Assembly (NCBI RefSeq): GCF_000021985.1
Contig: NC_011901.1
Coordinates: 2,046,001 to 2,110,000 of the forward strand
Direction: 5' to 3'
DNA: 64,000 nt
Source: Thioalkalivibrio sulfidiphilus HL-EbGr7
Lineage (GTDB): Bacteria > Pseudomonadota > Gammaproteobacteria > Ectothiorhodospirales > Ectothiorhodospiraceae
In this document: positions 44,018-53,592 of the stretch, piece after piece
How the letters are laid out: each line of letters begins with the position of its first letter
How positions within the stretch are numbered: the stretch's first letter is position 1
Notes under the pieces: model-generated
Told to the model about the DNA's origin: nothing
Seen by the model: the letters and a program-made list of their open reading frames with translations, nothing else
Databases searched by the model: none
Position numbers and translations under genes: made by a program

Positions 44018-45659
44018 CGCTCGCAATCCACGTCTTCATCAATTGGGCCACCCGCTTGGGATCCTCGCGCACCATACCGCGTGCGGAGTCCAGCTGGTCC
44101 TCGTAGTTCTTCTTCGTATTCGGCCCCGGCAGCGCGCCCTGGACCTGGGGCTGCTGGCCGAGTCGCAACTGCTCCTCGCCCAGCTCGCCTTCGGGCAGGG
44201 CCAGGTGGCCCAGCTGATCCTCGCGGCGCGCCGCGGCACCCCGCTCCGCCAACCCCTTGAGCAGGGGCCGCACCACGGTCAGGGCCAGCACGATGACCAT
44301 GATCACCGCCAGTATAGTCTTGGCGAGATCCACCACCCAGGGTTCCTGCCAGATGGGCGGTTCGGGCGGCAGTTCCAGTGCCTCCACCGGTCGGAACGAG
44401 GCATTGATCACGTTGATGCTGTCGCCGCGGCGGGCGTCGAAACCCACCGCCTCGCGCACCAGGGTGGTGATACGCTCCATCTCCTGTTCAGTGAACGGCA
44501 CCCGTTCAAGTTCTCCAGCCTCGTTGCGTTCTTCCTTGTGGTCCACCACCACCGCAATGGACAGGCGGCGCAGACCTCCGGGGGCCTCGCGGATGTGGCT
44601 GACGGTACGATCCACCTCGTAATTACGCACCGTGCGGCGGCTGCTGGAGCCAGGCACCTGGGCCTGGCCGTTGGCACCGTTGCCTTCCTCGGCGATCACG
44701 CCCGCCTCGGGGGGCTGGTTGGTGAGCGCGCCGGGCACGCCCATCATGCCGCCGCCGCGGCTCTCGTCCTCGGAGATCTGCTCACTGCGCACCACGGAGA
44801 ATTCCGGATCGAAGGCCTCGGTGGTGCGTTCGATGCGCGAGAAATCCAGGTCCGCGGCCACCTGGGCGCGGACCGCGTCGGCGCCCAGGATGGGCGTCAG
44901 GATGTCCATGATGCGCCGCACGTAGCTTTCCTCCATGCGGCGGGTGAAATCCAGCTGCTGGGTGCTGGCCATGACGCCGTCCACGTCTCCGGCCGGCTGG
45001 GTCAGCAGTCGGCCACGCTGGTCCACCACCGTGACCCGCTCCGGCTCCAGGTCCGGCACGCTGGAGGCCACCAGGTGCACGATGCCCGCGATGCGGCTCT
45101 CGTCCAGGGTCCGCCCGGCGTAGAGATTGACCAGCACCGAGGCGCTCGGCTTGCTCCGGTCACGCACGAATACCGACTGAGCAGGCAGGGCCAGGTGCAC
45201 CCGGGCGCTCTCCACGCTGCTCAGGGTGGCGATGGAGCGGGCCAGTTCGCCCTCGATGGCGCGATGGTAACGGGCGTTCTCGATCAGGCGGCTGGTGCCC
45301 AGACCCTGGTCCTGCTCCAGCAGCTCGAAGCCGAAACCGGTAGCCCTGGGCAGCCCCTCGGTGGCCAGCTTCAGGCGGGCGTCGTGCAGATGGCGGGCAG
45401 GCACGGTGACCGCGCCGGTGGCGGAATCCAGGCGGTAGGGAATGTTGTGCCGCCCCAGGGCCTCGGCGACCTGGCCGCTCTCCTGCTCCGCCAGGTTGGG
45501 ATACAGCACCGTGTAGCTGGGGCGCGTCATCCACATGAAGAGGCTCGACACCAGCGCCACCGCCGCCGCCAGCGCCACGATCAGGCCGATCTGGCGCTCC
45601 ATGGGCAGCCTGCCGAAGCCCCGCACCTGATTGCTGAGAACCGCCATCGAATTTGCCAT
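44001..45659 (-). CDS. fliF: FliF, flagellar MS-ring protein
   Basis: A 552-residue membrane protein. TM1 (LIVALAAAVALVSSLFMWM, about 28-46) is followed by ring-building motifs TVLYPNLAEQESGQVAEALG and periplasmic domain NARYHRAIEGELARSIATLS. TM2 is AKTILAVIMVIVLALTVV (about 448-465), and the C-terminal tail GMVREDPKRVAQLMKTWI binds FliG. It forms the base of the rotor and houses the export gate. It overlaps fliG. Confidence 0.96.
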   Translation of the reverse strand: MANSMAVLSNQVRGFGRLPMERQIGLIVALAAAVALVSSLFMWMTRPSYTVLYPNLAEQESGQVAEALGRHNIPYRLDSATGAVTVPARHLHDARLKLATEGLPRATGFGFELLEQDQGLGTSRLIENARYHRAIEGELARSIATLSSVESARVHLALPAQSVFVRDRSKPSASVLVNLYAGRTLDESRIAGIVHLVASSVPDLEPERVTVVDQRGRLLTQPAGDVDGVMASTQQLDFTRRMEESYVRRIMDILTPILGADAVRAQVAADLDFSRIERTTEAFDPEFSVVRSEQISEDESRGGGMMGVPGALTNQPPEAGVIAEEGNGANGQAQVPGSSSRRTVRNYEVDRTVSHIREAPGGLRRLSIAVVVDHKEERNEAGELERVPFTEQEMERITTLVREAVGFDARRGDSINVINASFRPVEALELPPEPPIWQEPWVVDLAKTILAVIMVIVLALTVVRPLLKGLAERGAAARREDQLGHLALPEGELGEEQLRLGQQPQVQGALPGPNTKKNYEDQLDSARGMVREDPKRVAQLMKTWIASDGAGA

Positions 45660-45679
45660 CGTTCCCTATCCTGCGCCGA

Positions 45680-45997
45680 TCAGAGCGGCATTCTCATGAT
45701 TTCCTGGTAGGCGTTGAGCAGGCGGTTGCGCACCTGGTTGACTGCCTCGAAGGAAATACTGGATTTCTGCATGGCCACCATCACCTGGGCCAGGTTCACG
45801 TTGGGGTCGCCCAGTTCGAAGGCGTTCCTCAACTCGCTGGCGGCCTGCTGTGTCTGGTTCACCTGGTCCAGACTCTGCTTGAGCATCTGGGCGAAGTTGA
45901 CCCCGGACGGTTCCTGGGCGGGCGTGGCGTTGAGACCGGAGTTCGCCGCCAGCGCCCGCATCTGGGCGAGCACCTGGTTGATCTGCATATCGCTCAT
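45680..45997 (-). CDS. fliE: FliE, flagellar hook-basal body junction protein
   Basis: A 105-residue protein typical of FliE. NQVLAQMRALAANSGLN opens it and the C-terminal conserved segment DPNVNLAQVMVAMQKSSISF, VNQVRNRLLNAYQEIMRMP matches rod proteins. It links the MS ring to the rod. Its ATG at 45995-45997 and the GGAGG ribosome site lie inside a perfect 16-bp-arm hairpin, described separately. It is first of the fliE-K operon. Confidence 0.95.
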   Translation of the reverse strand: MSDMQINQVLAQMRALAANSGLNATPAQEPSGVNFAQMLKQSLDQVNQTQQAASELRNAFELGDPNVNLAQVMVAMQKSSISFEAVNQVRNRLLNAYQEIMRMPL

Positions 45998-46027
45998 GCC
46001 GACCTCCTGACGGAGGTCGGCATGAGC
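45992..46027 (-). promoter_or_regulatory. Perfect hairpin burying the fliE ribosome site and start codon
   Basis: GCTCATGCCGACCTCC and GGAGGTCGGCATGAGC are exact complements around TGAC. In fliE mRNA the 3' arm holds GGAGG and the AUG. The 5' arm holds another AUG opening a nine-codon leader frame (MPTSVRRSA) whose UGA overlaps the fliE AUG. This could gate fliE translation. Confidence 0.85.
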
Positions 46028-46151
46028 AGAGACAAGATGCAAGATCCAAGAGGCAAGAAACCCCTTGTCTGGACATCATTCATCATCTTCACCGTGATTG
46101 ATCTCATGCAGTACGCCCTCACTTGACTCTTGTCTCTGGTCACTTGTCTCT
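46028..46151. repeat. Heptamer inverted-repeat element, AGAGACA family (copy 4)
   Basis: AGAGACAAGATGCAAGATCC and AAGAGGCAAG form one arm. CTTGACTCTTGTCTCTGGTC and ACTTGTCTCTAG form the other. It spans the leader between the fleR-like gene and fliE, so a long stem could form in read-through mRNA. A smaller stem AGCAGCCC-GTC-GGGCTGCT (46152-46170) sits at the fleR-like stop. Confidence 0.75.
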
Positions 46152-46169
46152 AGCAGCCCGTCGGGCTGC

Positions 46170-47537
46170 TCAGGGAATTGCCACTCCGGCTTCCCGAAGC
46201 CTTGCCAACTTGTAGCGCAACGTCCGCGGGCTGATCCCCAGCCGGGCAGCAGCCTCCTTGCGGCTGCCCTGTTCGCAGCGCAGGGCGTCCAGGATCAGCT
46301 GCTCCTCGCGGGAACGCAGGCTGGCGTCCAGGGCCCGGGCAGCGACCTGCCCGTTCACGGCCTGGGGCGGCGCCAGGGCATCGACGCCGGTGTTCACCCG
46401 GGGCTCCACGGCGCCGGGCGAAACATGCTCGAAACGGATGCAGGCCGCATCGATCTGACGGCCGTGACGCAGGATCAGGGCGCGCTGGATCACGTTGTCC
46501 AGTTCGCGCACGTTGCCGGGCCAGCTGTGGTTCATCAGGCGGTTTGCCGCGCAGGGGGCCAGATCGGCGGTATCGATGCCCCGGCCATGACGCTCCAGGA
46601 AGGCACGGGCCAGGGGCAGGATGTCGCCGGGGCGCTCGCGCAGCGGCGGGATCAGCAGCGGAAACACGCTCAGGCGATAGAACAGGTCCTCGCGGAAGCG
46701 GCCCGCGGCGACCGCCTCGCGCAGGTCCCGGTTGGAGGTGGCGATGACGCGCACGTCCAGCTTGAGGGCCTTGCGGGCGCCCAGGCGCTCCACTTCCCGT
46801 TCCTGCAGCACACGCAGCAGCTTGGCCTGCAGGCCCATGTCCATCTCGGTGATCTCGTCCAGCAGCAGCGTGCCGCCCTGGGCCTGTTCGAACTTGCCCG
46901 GGCGCGACTCGTGGGCGCCGGTGAAGGCACCGCGCTCGTAACCGAACAGCAGGGCTTCCAGCATGTTCTCGGGGATGGCGGCGCAGTTGACCGCCACGAA
47001 CGGGCCGGCGGCCCGGGAAGAATGGTTGTGCAGGTAGCGGGCGAAGACCTCCTTGCCCACCCCGGATTCACCGTTGAGCATCACGGTGACCTCGGAACCG
47101 GCCACCCGGGCGGCCAGGTCCAGCAGTTCGCGGCTGCGGGGGTCTTCCAGCACCATGCCGTCGGTGGGGGTGCGCACGGTGAGCTGGCGTACCCGCTCGG
47201 AGACGGCGCCCACCCGGAAGGGCTTCACCAGGAAATCCGTGGCCCCTTCGCGCATGGCGGTCACCGCGGTGTGGATGCTGCCATCGCCACTGGTCAGCAC
47301 CACCGGCAGGTCCGGCTGTTCCCGGCGCAGGCGGCGCAGCAGGGACAGGCCGTCCATGGGGCGGGTCTCACGGCTGGCGAACACGATACTGACCGGTTCC
47401 CGGCCCAGCAGATCCAGGGCCGCATCGCCGTGATCCGCCTCGAGCACGCGGCAGCGATCCGCCAGCAGGTGTTCGCGGACCTGGGCACGCAGACCCGCAT
47501 CCTCTTCCACGAGCAGCACGGTCGGGGACTGGGTCAT
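46170..47537 (-). CDS. fleR: FleR-like sigma-54 activator with a degenerate receiver domain
   Basis: A 455-residue NtrC-family protein. The receiver (1-120) keeps [10 protein letters not shown] and the LVKPF Lys, but the phospho-acceptor position ([14 protein letters not shown], where relatives have SDV-MPGMDG) is Ser, so phosphorylation by a kinase is not expected. The AAA+ domain has [16 protein letters not shown] in [14 protein letters not shown] and [17 protein letters not shown], and the C-terminal Fis helix is [20 protein letters not shown]. It should activate sigma-54 promoters of basal-body genes. fleS, normally upstream, is absent. Confidence 0.88.
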   Translation of the reverse strand: MTQSPTVLLVEEDAGLRAQVREHLLADRCRVLEADHGDAALDLLGREPVSIVFASRETRPMDGLSLLRRLRREQPDLPVVLTSGDGSIHTAVTAMREGATDFLVKPFRVGAVSERVRQLTVRTPTDGMVLEDPRSRELLDLAARVAGSEVTVMLNGESGVGKEVFARYLHNHSSRAAGPFVAVNCAAIPENMLEALLFGYERGAFTGAHESRPGKFEQAQGGTLLLDEITEMDMGLQAKLLRVLQEREVERLGARKALKLDVRVIATSNRDLREAVAAGRFREDLFYRLSVFPLLIPPLRERPGDILPLARAFLERHGRGIDTADLAPCAANRLMNHSWPGNVRELDNVIQRALILRHGRQIDAACIRFEHVSPGAVEPRVNTGVDALAPPQAVNGQVAARALDASLRSREEQLILDALRCEQGSRKEAAARLGISPRTLRYKLARLREAGVAIP

Positions 47538-47633
47538 CGGGATACTCCTCGCATCACTGGACTCCCTTGCAGGGGTTCTTGAAACCGTGGCGGTGACGGT
47601 GCGCCGACGCACCGGCCGCCTCAGCCCATGCAA

Positions 47634-47649
47634 AGCAGGAATGATGCCA
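47634..47649 (-). promoter_or_regulatory. Sigma-54 promoter for the fleR-like gene
   Basis: The minus strand reads TGGCAT-CATTC-CTGCT, matching TGGCAC-N5-TTGCW with GG and GC 12 bases apart. It lies about 97 bp upstream of the start. A FleQ-dependent promoter is expected here by analogy with Pseudomonas. Confidence 0.7.
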
Positions 47650-47703
47650 GGAGTATTTTTTACTGGATTATCAGGAAGCTAAGAAAAGGCCCACGACGGG
47701 AAG

Positions 47704-49179
<1,476 letters not shown>

Positions 49180-49303
49180 GGCCGTACTCCCTGAAAACGA
49201 TGTCGCACCAAGGCCGTTGGGATCATGGATACCGAAGGGGATTCGTTTGATGGCGGTTATGTTAGGTGGTTTGCAAAGCCCGGGGCAAGGCGTGGATGGT
49301 GAG

Positions 49304-49346
49304 TGGTCGATTGTCAGTGGTCAGTGGTCAGTGGTCAGTGGTCAAA
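49304..49346. repeat. Tandem heptamer array, GGTCAGT family
   Basis: GGTGAGT-GGTCGAT-TGTCAGT is followed by three exact GGTCAGT units and GGTCAAA. It lies about 120 bp upstream of the fleQ start. A distant degenerate partner of the same family lies at 50822-50898. Confidence 0.8.
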
Positions 49347-49419
49347 GCCAATACTCATCCTCTCACGGAGCCACAGGGACATGGGGCAGGCGTTTCGGAC
49401 ATCAAAACCGTAACACCCA

Positions 49420-49613
49420 TTCTCTCGCGGAGGCGCAGAGACGCGGGGAAAATCAAAGACGATATTTCTCGCAAAGCCGCGAAGCCGCAAAGGAAAAGCT
49501 TTTTGAGTTTTCACTTATTCAACGCCTTTCTTGGTGTCTTCGCGTCTTCGCGTCTTCGCGAGAGATCAAGAATTTTTGGCCTTTCTCAGCGCCCCCGCGC
49601 CTCTGCGAGAGAA
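49420..49613. repeat. Nested octamer hairpin element (copy 5)
   Basis: Outer arms TTCTCTCGCGGAGGCGCAGA and GCCCCCGCGCCTCTGCGAGA enclose inner arms TTTCTCGCAAAGCCGCGAAG and GTCTTCGCGTCTTCGCGAGA. It is the same architecture as 24855-25042 and fills the space between the fleQ promoter and the PilZ-like gene. No gene is seen in 49180-49621. Confidence 0.88.
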
Positions 49614-49621
49614 CAAGACCT

Positions 49622-50206
49622 TTATGCCTTGCCGCGCCGCTGCGCCACCTCGCGCCGGTGGCGGCGGAAGATCATGCGCTCCAGCCCGTCCCGGACTGCC
49701 TCGGACAGCCCTTCGAATGCCAGTAGCGTGCGCACCCCGTCCGCGTCCTCCTGCCGCGCCACCACCCTCCCGAACAGGGTCATGGACCTGGGAAAGGACG
49801 GACAGACATGCAGTTCCACACGCACCAGCCCGCCCGGGCCCGGTCCCTGGCCCGCCCACCACTCCAGGCCCTGGGCATTGAATCGCACCCGGTGGGGTTC
49901 CGGCTGCCCGCCCTGGACGCGCAGCCAGTCGCCCAGCAGCTCCAGCACCAGGTTCAGCTTGGCCTCGACCCGCGCCAGTTCGTGGGCCAGCTCAGGAGAC
50001 TCCTCCGAAGGCCGGTGGGACTCCTCCAGCCCCTCGCAGGCCCGGATCAGGGCCTCGTTGCTGACATTGATCGCCGCCAGACGCTGCTCCGAGGGCAAGT
50101 CCTCCACCTCTGTCCAGGCCAGGGGCAGATCGTCCTCGTGGACCAGGCCTTCATTCAGGGGGTTGTCCGTTGTCATGTGTCGCTCGTCCGTCGTTGCGCG
50201 GGCCAT
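49622..50206 (-). CDS. PilZ-like c-di-GMP effector candidate in the flagellar locus
   Basis: A 194-residue protein. The N-terminal half is helical (EQRLAAINVSNEALIRACEG, ELARVEAKLNLVLELLGDWL), followed by a beta-barrel-like part with RVRFNAQGLEWWAGQG and VRVELHVCPSFPRSMTLFGR, the strand pattern of atypical PilZ domains, and ending in RMIFRRHRREVAQRR. The usual RxxxR and D/NxSxxG c-di-GMP motifs are only partly seen. Position between fleQ and fliT suggests a flagellar brake or regulator. Starts at 50206 (GGGAGG upstream, but within a REP palindrome) or 50176 are possible. Confidence 0.65.
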   Translation of the reverse strand: MARATTDERHMTTDNPLNEGLVHEDDLPLAWTEVEDLPSEQRLAAINVSNEALIRACEGLEESHRPSEESPELAHELARVEAKLNLVLELLGDWLRVQGGQPEPHRVRFNAQGLEWWAGQGPGPGGLVRVELHVCPSFPRSMTLFGRVVARQEDADGVRTLLAFEGLSEAVRDGLERMIFRRHRREVAQRRGKA

Positions 50207-50346
50207 GCCCGCCTCCCAACCATTGCAGGATCATAGGGCGGGCCATGCCCGCCAACCTCCCACATCGCCCCACCCATAGGGCGGGCCATGCCCGCCGCCG
50301 CCATTGTGTCAGATCCAAGCGCTGATGGCGGCCACGGGCCGCCCTA
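50194..50346. repeat. Cluster of GCGGGCCATGCCCGC palindromes
   Basis: Three copies of GGCGGGCCATGCCCGCC-type palindromes (about 50196, 50236 and 50279) plus a variant GCGGCCACGGGCCGCCCTAT at about 50328 occupy the region upstream of the PilZ-like gene. The first overlaps its possible start codon. Confidence 0.85.
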
Positions 50347-50366
50347 TGTGCAAAAAGTCTAAAAAT

Positions 50367-50401
50367 GGTCGGTGACGAATGATTCTCATTTGTTACCGAC
50401 C
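50367..50401. promoter_or_regulatory. Inverted repeat GGTCGGTGAC ... GTTACCGACC
   Basis: Sixteen-base arms with two mismatches surround TTC. The centre GAATGATTCTCATTT is vaguely Fur-box-like, but no iron gene is near. It lies about 110 bp upstream of the orphan antitoxin. Terminator, operator or repeat status is not resolved. Confidence 0.4.
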
Positions 50402-50511
50402 CCATTTCTGGTTGGAGTGAGCAAGAATCATTTATCGCCGCCCCCTGTACTCTTACCGGCCTTCCAGCCACCCCCTATAGTCAAACCGATCTAAGCATCA
50501 AGAGACAGCTC

Positions 50512-50694
50512 ATGCAGACCGTAAAAGATATCGTCCACGATGTGGCAGATCACCTGCCCGAGCAGGCCATCCTCGACGACGCGATGCACGCCCTCTACGT
50601 ACGACAGAAACTTGCCCGCTCGCTGGAAGCGGCAGAACGAGGCGAACTGACCTCGCAGGAGGACATGGAGAAGCTCTACCTGAATATCGAGTGA
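50512..50694 (+). CDS. Small antitoxin of the RelE/ParE-associated addiction-module type (orphan)
   Basis: A 60-residue protein, TVKDIVHDVADHLPEQAILD and DAMHALYVRQKLARSLEAAE, matching short antitoxins of RelE/ParE addiction modules. Its stop overlaps an ATG that opens only the C-terminal third of a ParE-like toxin, so the toxin is missing. It is on the opposite strand from the flagellar genes and inserted between pilZ-like and fliT-like. It may be a relic neutraliser. Confidence 0.75.
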   Translation: MQTVKDIVHDVADHLPEQAILDDAMHALYVRQKLARSLEAAERGELTSQEDMEKLYLNIE

Positions 50695-50795
50695 TGTATC
50701 GGCTGGACAAGGACCGTGTTCTGATCCTCGCCGTCATGCACGGCAGCAGAGATGTCACTGGGCAGGACGATAAGCCTTGGGGCAAAGAGTCATGA
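50694..50795 (+). pseudogene. ParE-like toxin C-terminal remnant
   Basis: A 33-residue frame, MYRLDKDRVLILAVMHGSRD, matches the final strand of ParE/RelE toxins (typically YRV...VLILAVMHGARD). The first about 60 residues are absent, so it cannot be toxic. The ATG overlaps the antitoxin stop (TGATG). Confidence 0.75.
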
Positions 50796-50821
50796 CCGAA
50801 TGACAGGCTGGAGTACTTGAT

Positions 50822-50898
50822 GTCAGTTGTCAGTATCGTGTATCCAGCGATACGTATTTCAAGGTTTTGAACAACTGACTACGGACAAACCAGTCACT
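50822..50898. repeat. Degenerate heptamer inverted element, GGTCAGT family
   Basis: TGTCAGTTGTCAGTATCG, a small stem GTATCG ... CGATAC, then CAACTGACTACGGACAAACC and AGTCACTACC as the inverted arm. The right edge touches the end of the fliT-like gene. Confidence 0.6.
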
Positions 50899-51259
50899 AC
50901 CGATTTTCCTCATACGCCCGCGTCCCCACCCTGCCCTTCACCGACTGGCGCACGTCGTCGGCCAGCCGGTCCCGTTCGGTCTCGGCCAGGGTAAGCAGCT
51001 CACGGTAGCGTTCGCGGATGGCGGAGAGGCCGTCGGCCAGGGGTTCAGGATCGAGATTTCCGGCGTTGCCCACCAGGGCTTCCACCTGGGCGCGGCACTG
51101 TCGGTCCCGTTCGCCGGCGGCTTCCCATTCACCCGCGCGGGCATGGACCAGGGCCGCTTCCACGTGGGCCAGGGCCAGGGAAAGCCCTTCGTGCAGGTCC
51201 CCCGTAGGCGCGGTACATTCGCCGAGCTGGGATTCTTTCGCTGACCGTTCGTCGCCCAT
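50897..51259 (-). CDS. FliT-like flagellar chaperone candidate
   Basis: A 120-residue helical protein. Two segments, GLSLALAHVEAALVHARAGE and LSAIRERYRELLTLAETERD, give the FliT-type helical bundle. It lies directly downstream of fliS, as fliT does in Pseudomonas-type clusters. Primary sequence is weakly conserved in this family, so the call rests mainly on size, helicity and position. It would chaperone FliD before export. The ATG at 51259 is used; an upstream TTG is less likely. Confidence 0.6.
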   Translation of the reverse strand: MGDERSAKESQLGECTAPTGDLHEGLSLALAHVEAALVHARAGEWEAAGERDRQCRAQVEALVGNAGNLDPEPLADGLSAIRERYRELLTLAETERDRLADDVRQSVKGRVGTRAYEENR

Positions 51260-51275
51260 GGTCGGTTTCAAAACG

Positions 51276-51410
51276 CCGTAGGATGGGCAAAGCGCAGCGT
51301 GCCCATCGAACCGAATCCGGCATGGGCACGCTGCGCTTTGCCCATCCTACGGGTCAGGACAGCGATGGGGGATGCACCCTCCATTCGGCCCGGGGTCGGG
51401 CCTCCTACGG
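51276..51410. repeat. Long REP hairpin plus REP copy 3
   Basis: CCGTAGGATGGGCAAAGCGC with AGCGTGCCCATC faces GCATGGGCACGCTGCGCTTT with GCCCATCCTACGG, an arm of about 30 bp. ATTCGGCCCGGGGTCGGGCC follows at 51383-51410. It lies between fliT-like and fliS. Confidence 0.85.
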
Positions 51411-51433
51411 AAGGCGAGGAAGGCTCCGGTTGT

Positions 51434-51847
51434 TCAGCCACGATCGCCTTCGGCGGCCTGCTGGGCGGGGATGGCGTCCCAGCCGGCCTTCACTTCCCGC
51501 AACAGTTTGGACACCTCGTCAAGCATGGCCGGGTCGTTGCGCAGATTGGCCTCGGTCAGGCGCCGGCCCATGTATTCGTACAGGGCGTCCAGGTTTGCAG
51601 CCACCTCGCCACCCTTCTCCATGTCCAGGTGGGCGCGCAGACCGTCGATGATGCCGATGGCCTTGCTGATGCGCTCGCCCTTCACCGCCACGTTGCCCTG
51701 CTGCATGGCCCCCTTGGCGGTGGCGATGCGCTCCAGGGCCCCGTCGAACAGCATCTGGATGAGCCGGTGGGGATTGGCCTCGTTGACCTCGGCCAGGGCG
51801 CCGTCGCGGTACTGGTTCAGTGCCTGGTGGATGCCGGTCTGGTACAT
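51434..51847 (-). CDS. fliS: FliS, flagellin export chaperone
   Basis: A 137-residue four-helix chaperone. It starts MYQTGIHQALNQYRDGALAE with the family motif NPHRLIQMLFDGALERIATA (about 22-41) and KAIGIIDGLRAHLDMEKGGE. It binds the flagellin C-terminus and prevents polymerisation in the cytosol. The frame upstream of 51847 stays open only because it reads a heptamer array, so the ATG at 51847 is chosen. It follows fliD. Confidence 0.93.
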   Translation of the reverse strand: MYQTGIHQALNQYRDGALAEVNEANPHRLIQMLFDGALERIATAKGAMQQGNVAVKGERISKAIGIIDGLRAHLDMEKGGEVAANLDALYEYMGRRLTEANLRNDPAMLDEVSKLLREVKAGWDAIPAQQAAEGDRG

Positions 51848-51865
51848 GGCGGAACCTCGTGTGTT

Positions 51866-52012
51866 GTGCTTTGTGCTTTGTGCTTTGTGCTTTGTGCTTT
51901 GTGCTTTGTGCTTTGTGCTTTGTGCTTTGTGCTTTGTGCTTTGTGCTTTGTGCTTTGTGCTTTGTGCTTTGTGCTTTGTCAAAGGACGAAGTACCAAGCA
52001 CCAAGTACGACC
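51866..52012. repeat. (GTGCTTT)16 tandem array with an inverted degenerate arm
   Basis: Sixteen exact GTGCTTT units fill 51866-51977. They are followed with no loop by AAAGGAC-GAAGTAC-CAAGCAC-CAAGTAC, the same heptamer inverted and degenerate. It sits between the fliD stop and fliS. It could change length by slippage, altering the fliD-fliS leader. Confidence 0.93.
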
Positions 52013-52013
52013 T

Positions 52014-53390
52014 TTACCTGTTCCTGTTCTGATTGAGCATGGCGTTCAGCGCGCCCAGCTGCTGGCTCAGGTACTGGCTGGTGTTCTGAAGCTGCCCCAC
52101 CAAGGCGTCCATGGCGCCGAACTGGCGCACCAGTCGGGCCTCGAACTGTTCCATGCGGTTATCAAGTACCTCACGCTGACGATCAATGTCGCGGATACGG
52201 GTGAGCAGGCCGTCGGTTCGGGCATCCAGCAGACCGCCGGTCTCCGTGAAGCCCTTGACCGTGTCCCTGAGACCGCTTGAGACCTCGTTGAGCAGACCGA
52301 TCGCCCCCTGGAAATCCTCGTCCAGGGCCCGATCCAGGGCGGCACTGTCCAGGGAAAGCTTGCCGTTACGGTCGGAGTTGATACCCAGATTCACCAGGTT
52401 GGTGAACTGCGAGCCCGCCTCGCCGCCGCTGGCCAACAGCCCGGAGGAGAGCCGGCTGCGGATGCCGCGCAGGGTGCTGTCGCCCACCAGCACGGCGCCC
52501 TGCTGGGTCTCGGGGTTATATCGTGTCAGCTCCCTGACCTGATCCACCACCGCGTTGTAGGCAGTCACGAATTCATTGATGGCGCTGCGCACCGCCGCCC
52601 GGTTCTTGCCCACCTCCACGGTGATGCTGGTGCCGGGCTCGGACTCGCCGCGCAGGGTCAGGGTCAGGCCCTCGATGGCCCCGTCCAGGGTATTGCTGGG
52701 ACTGGTCACCGTCAGGCCGTTGATCTGTGCCTGCGCGTCGCCGGCGGCGGTCACCACGTCCAGGTTGTTCGATGCCAGGCGGGACAGCCCGGACAGGTCG
52801 GTGTCGTCGCCATCATCGTCGGACACGGTGAGATTGATGGTGTTGGCCGCCCCCGTGGTGCCGGAGGTCAGCACCAGGCGCGCCCCGGTGCCGTCGTTGA
52901 TGATGCTGGCCTGCACACCGGCTTCAGAGGCATTGATGGCGTCGCGGATGCCGCGCAGGGTGTTGTTGTCTTCGTCGATGGTGATGTTGACCAGCTCGCC
53001 GTCACCCACCTGCAGGGACAGGCTACCACTGCCCACCACCGTGTCGGCATCGTCGAAGGCGAGACTTGCACGGGTCTCGGCGGTGGCCAGGGTCTCTACG
53101 CGTACGGTGTAGCGGCCTGGAAAGGCGGATTCCTGGGCACTCACACCCAGGCGTGCATTGTCGGAACTGGAGGCCGTGCGGCCCTCCTTGAGATCCACCA
53201 GCTTGCCCAGAGCGGTTTCCAGGGAGGACAGCCCGCCCTTGATGCTGCCGAAGGCGGACAGCTGGGCCTGGTAGTTGGCCTCACGGCGGAAAAGCCTGCT
53301 TTCAACAGGCTGTCGCTCGGCGGCCACCAGCTGATTGACCAGCGCGGACAGATCCAGTCCGGAACCGATACCGAGTGAGCTGATGGCCAT
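52014..53390 (-). CDS. fliD: FliD, flagellar filament cap protein
   Basis: A 458-residue protein. The N-terminal FliD_N domain begins MAISSLGIGSGLDLSALVNQ, and the variable middle follows. The FliD_C part has QGAVLVGDSTLRGIRSRLSS and the coiled-coil C-terminus DRQREVLDNRMEQFEARLVR, ending ALNAMLNQNR. It caps the filament and promotes flagellin folding. A sigma-54-like promoter lies at 53573-53588. It is preceded by flaG. Confidence 0.94.
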   Translation of the reverse strand: MAISSLGIGSGLDLSALVNQLVAAERQPVESRLFRREANYQAQLSAFGSIKGGLSSLETALGKLVDLKEGRTASSSDNARLGVSAQESAFPGRYTVRVETLATAETRASLAFDDADTVVGSGSLSLQVGDGELVNITIDEDNNTLRGIRDAINASEAGVQASIINDGTGARLVLTSGTTGAANTINLTVSDDDGDDTDLSGLSRLASNNLDVVTAAGDAQAQINGLTVTSPSNTLDGAIEGLTLTLRGESEPGTSITVEVGKNRAAVRSAINEFVTAYNAVVDQVRELTRYNPETQQGAVLVGDSTLRGIRSRLSSGLLASGGEAGSQFTNLVNLGINSDRNGKLSLDSAALDRALDEDFQGAIGLLNEVSSGLRDTVKGFTETGGLLDARTDGLLTRIRDIDRQREVLDNRMEQFEARLVRQFGAMDALVGQLQNTSQYLSQQLGALNAMLNQNRNR

Positions 53391-53423
53391 GGTGAATACC
53401 TCTCTCTATTGTGTGGTCAGCCC

Positions 53424-53450
53424 CGTAGGAGGCCCGACCCCGGGCCGAAT
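53424..53450. repeat. REP-like palindrome, copy 4 (inverted)
   Basis: CGTAGGAGGCCCGACCCCGG with GCCGAAT is the reverse complement of the copies at 26502, 27586 and 51383. It lies in the fliD leader. Confidence 0.8.
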
Positions 53451-53572
53451 ACCATGGCCCGATGATACTGCGCTGTTCGCGGCGCGGTCGCCGCTCCTAC
53501 AACAACGGCAACGGGGACCGGGGGGTGGTCCTGGGTGCCCACCTCCCGATTCCCTCTTCCCTATTCATCGAA

Positions 53573-53588
53573 TACAACATCTGTGCCA
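53573..53588 (-). promoter_or_regulatory. Sigma-54 promoter candidate for fliD
   Basis: The minus strand reads TGGCAC-AGATG-TTGTA. It is identical to the consensus except for C-to-T in the -12 GC. It is about 185 bp upstream of fliD and immediately beside the 36-bp MITE remnant. Confidence 0.6.
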
Positions 53589-53592
53589 CCAG

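Noticed and set aside
50367-50401. Fur box
   Set aside because: The central match is weak and no iron-related gene is adjacent.
51848-51997. N-terminal extension of FliS through the heptamer array
   Set aside because: The array is open in all frames only because its unit lacks stops. The FliS family starts at MYQTG.
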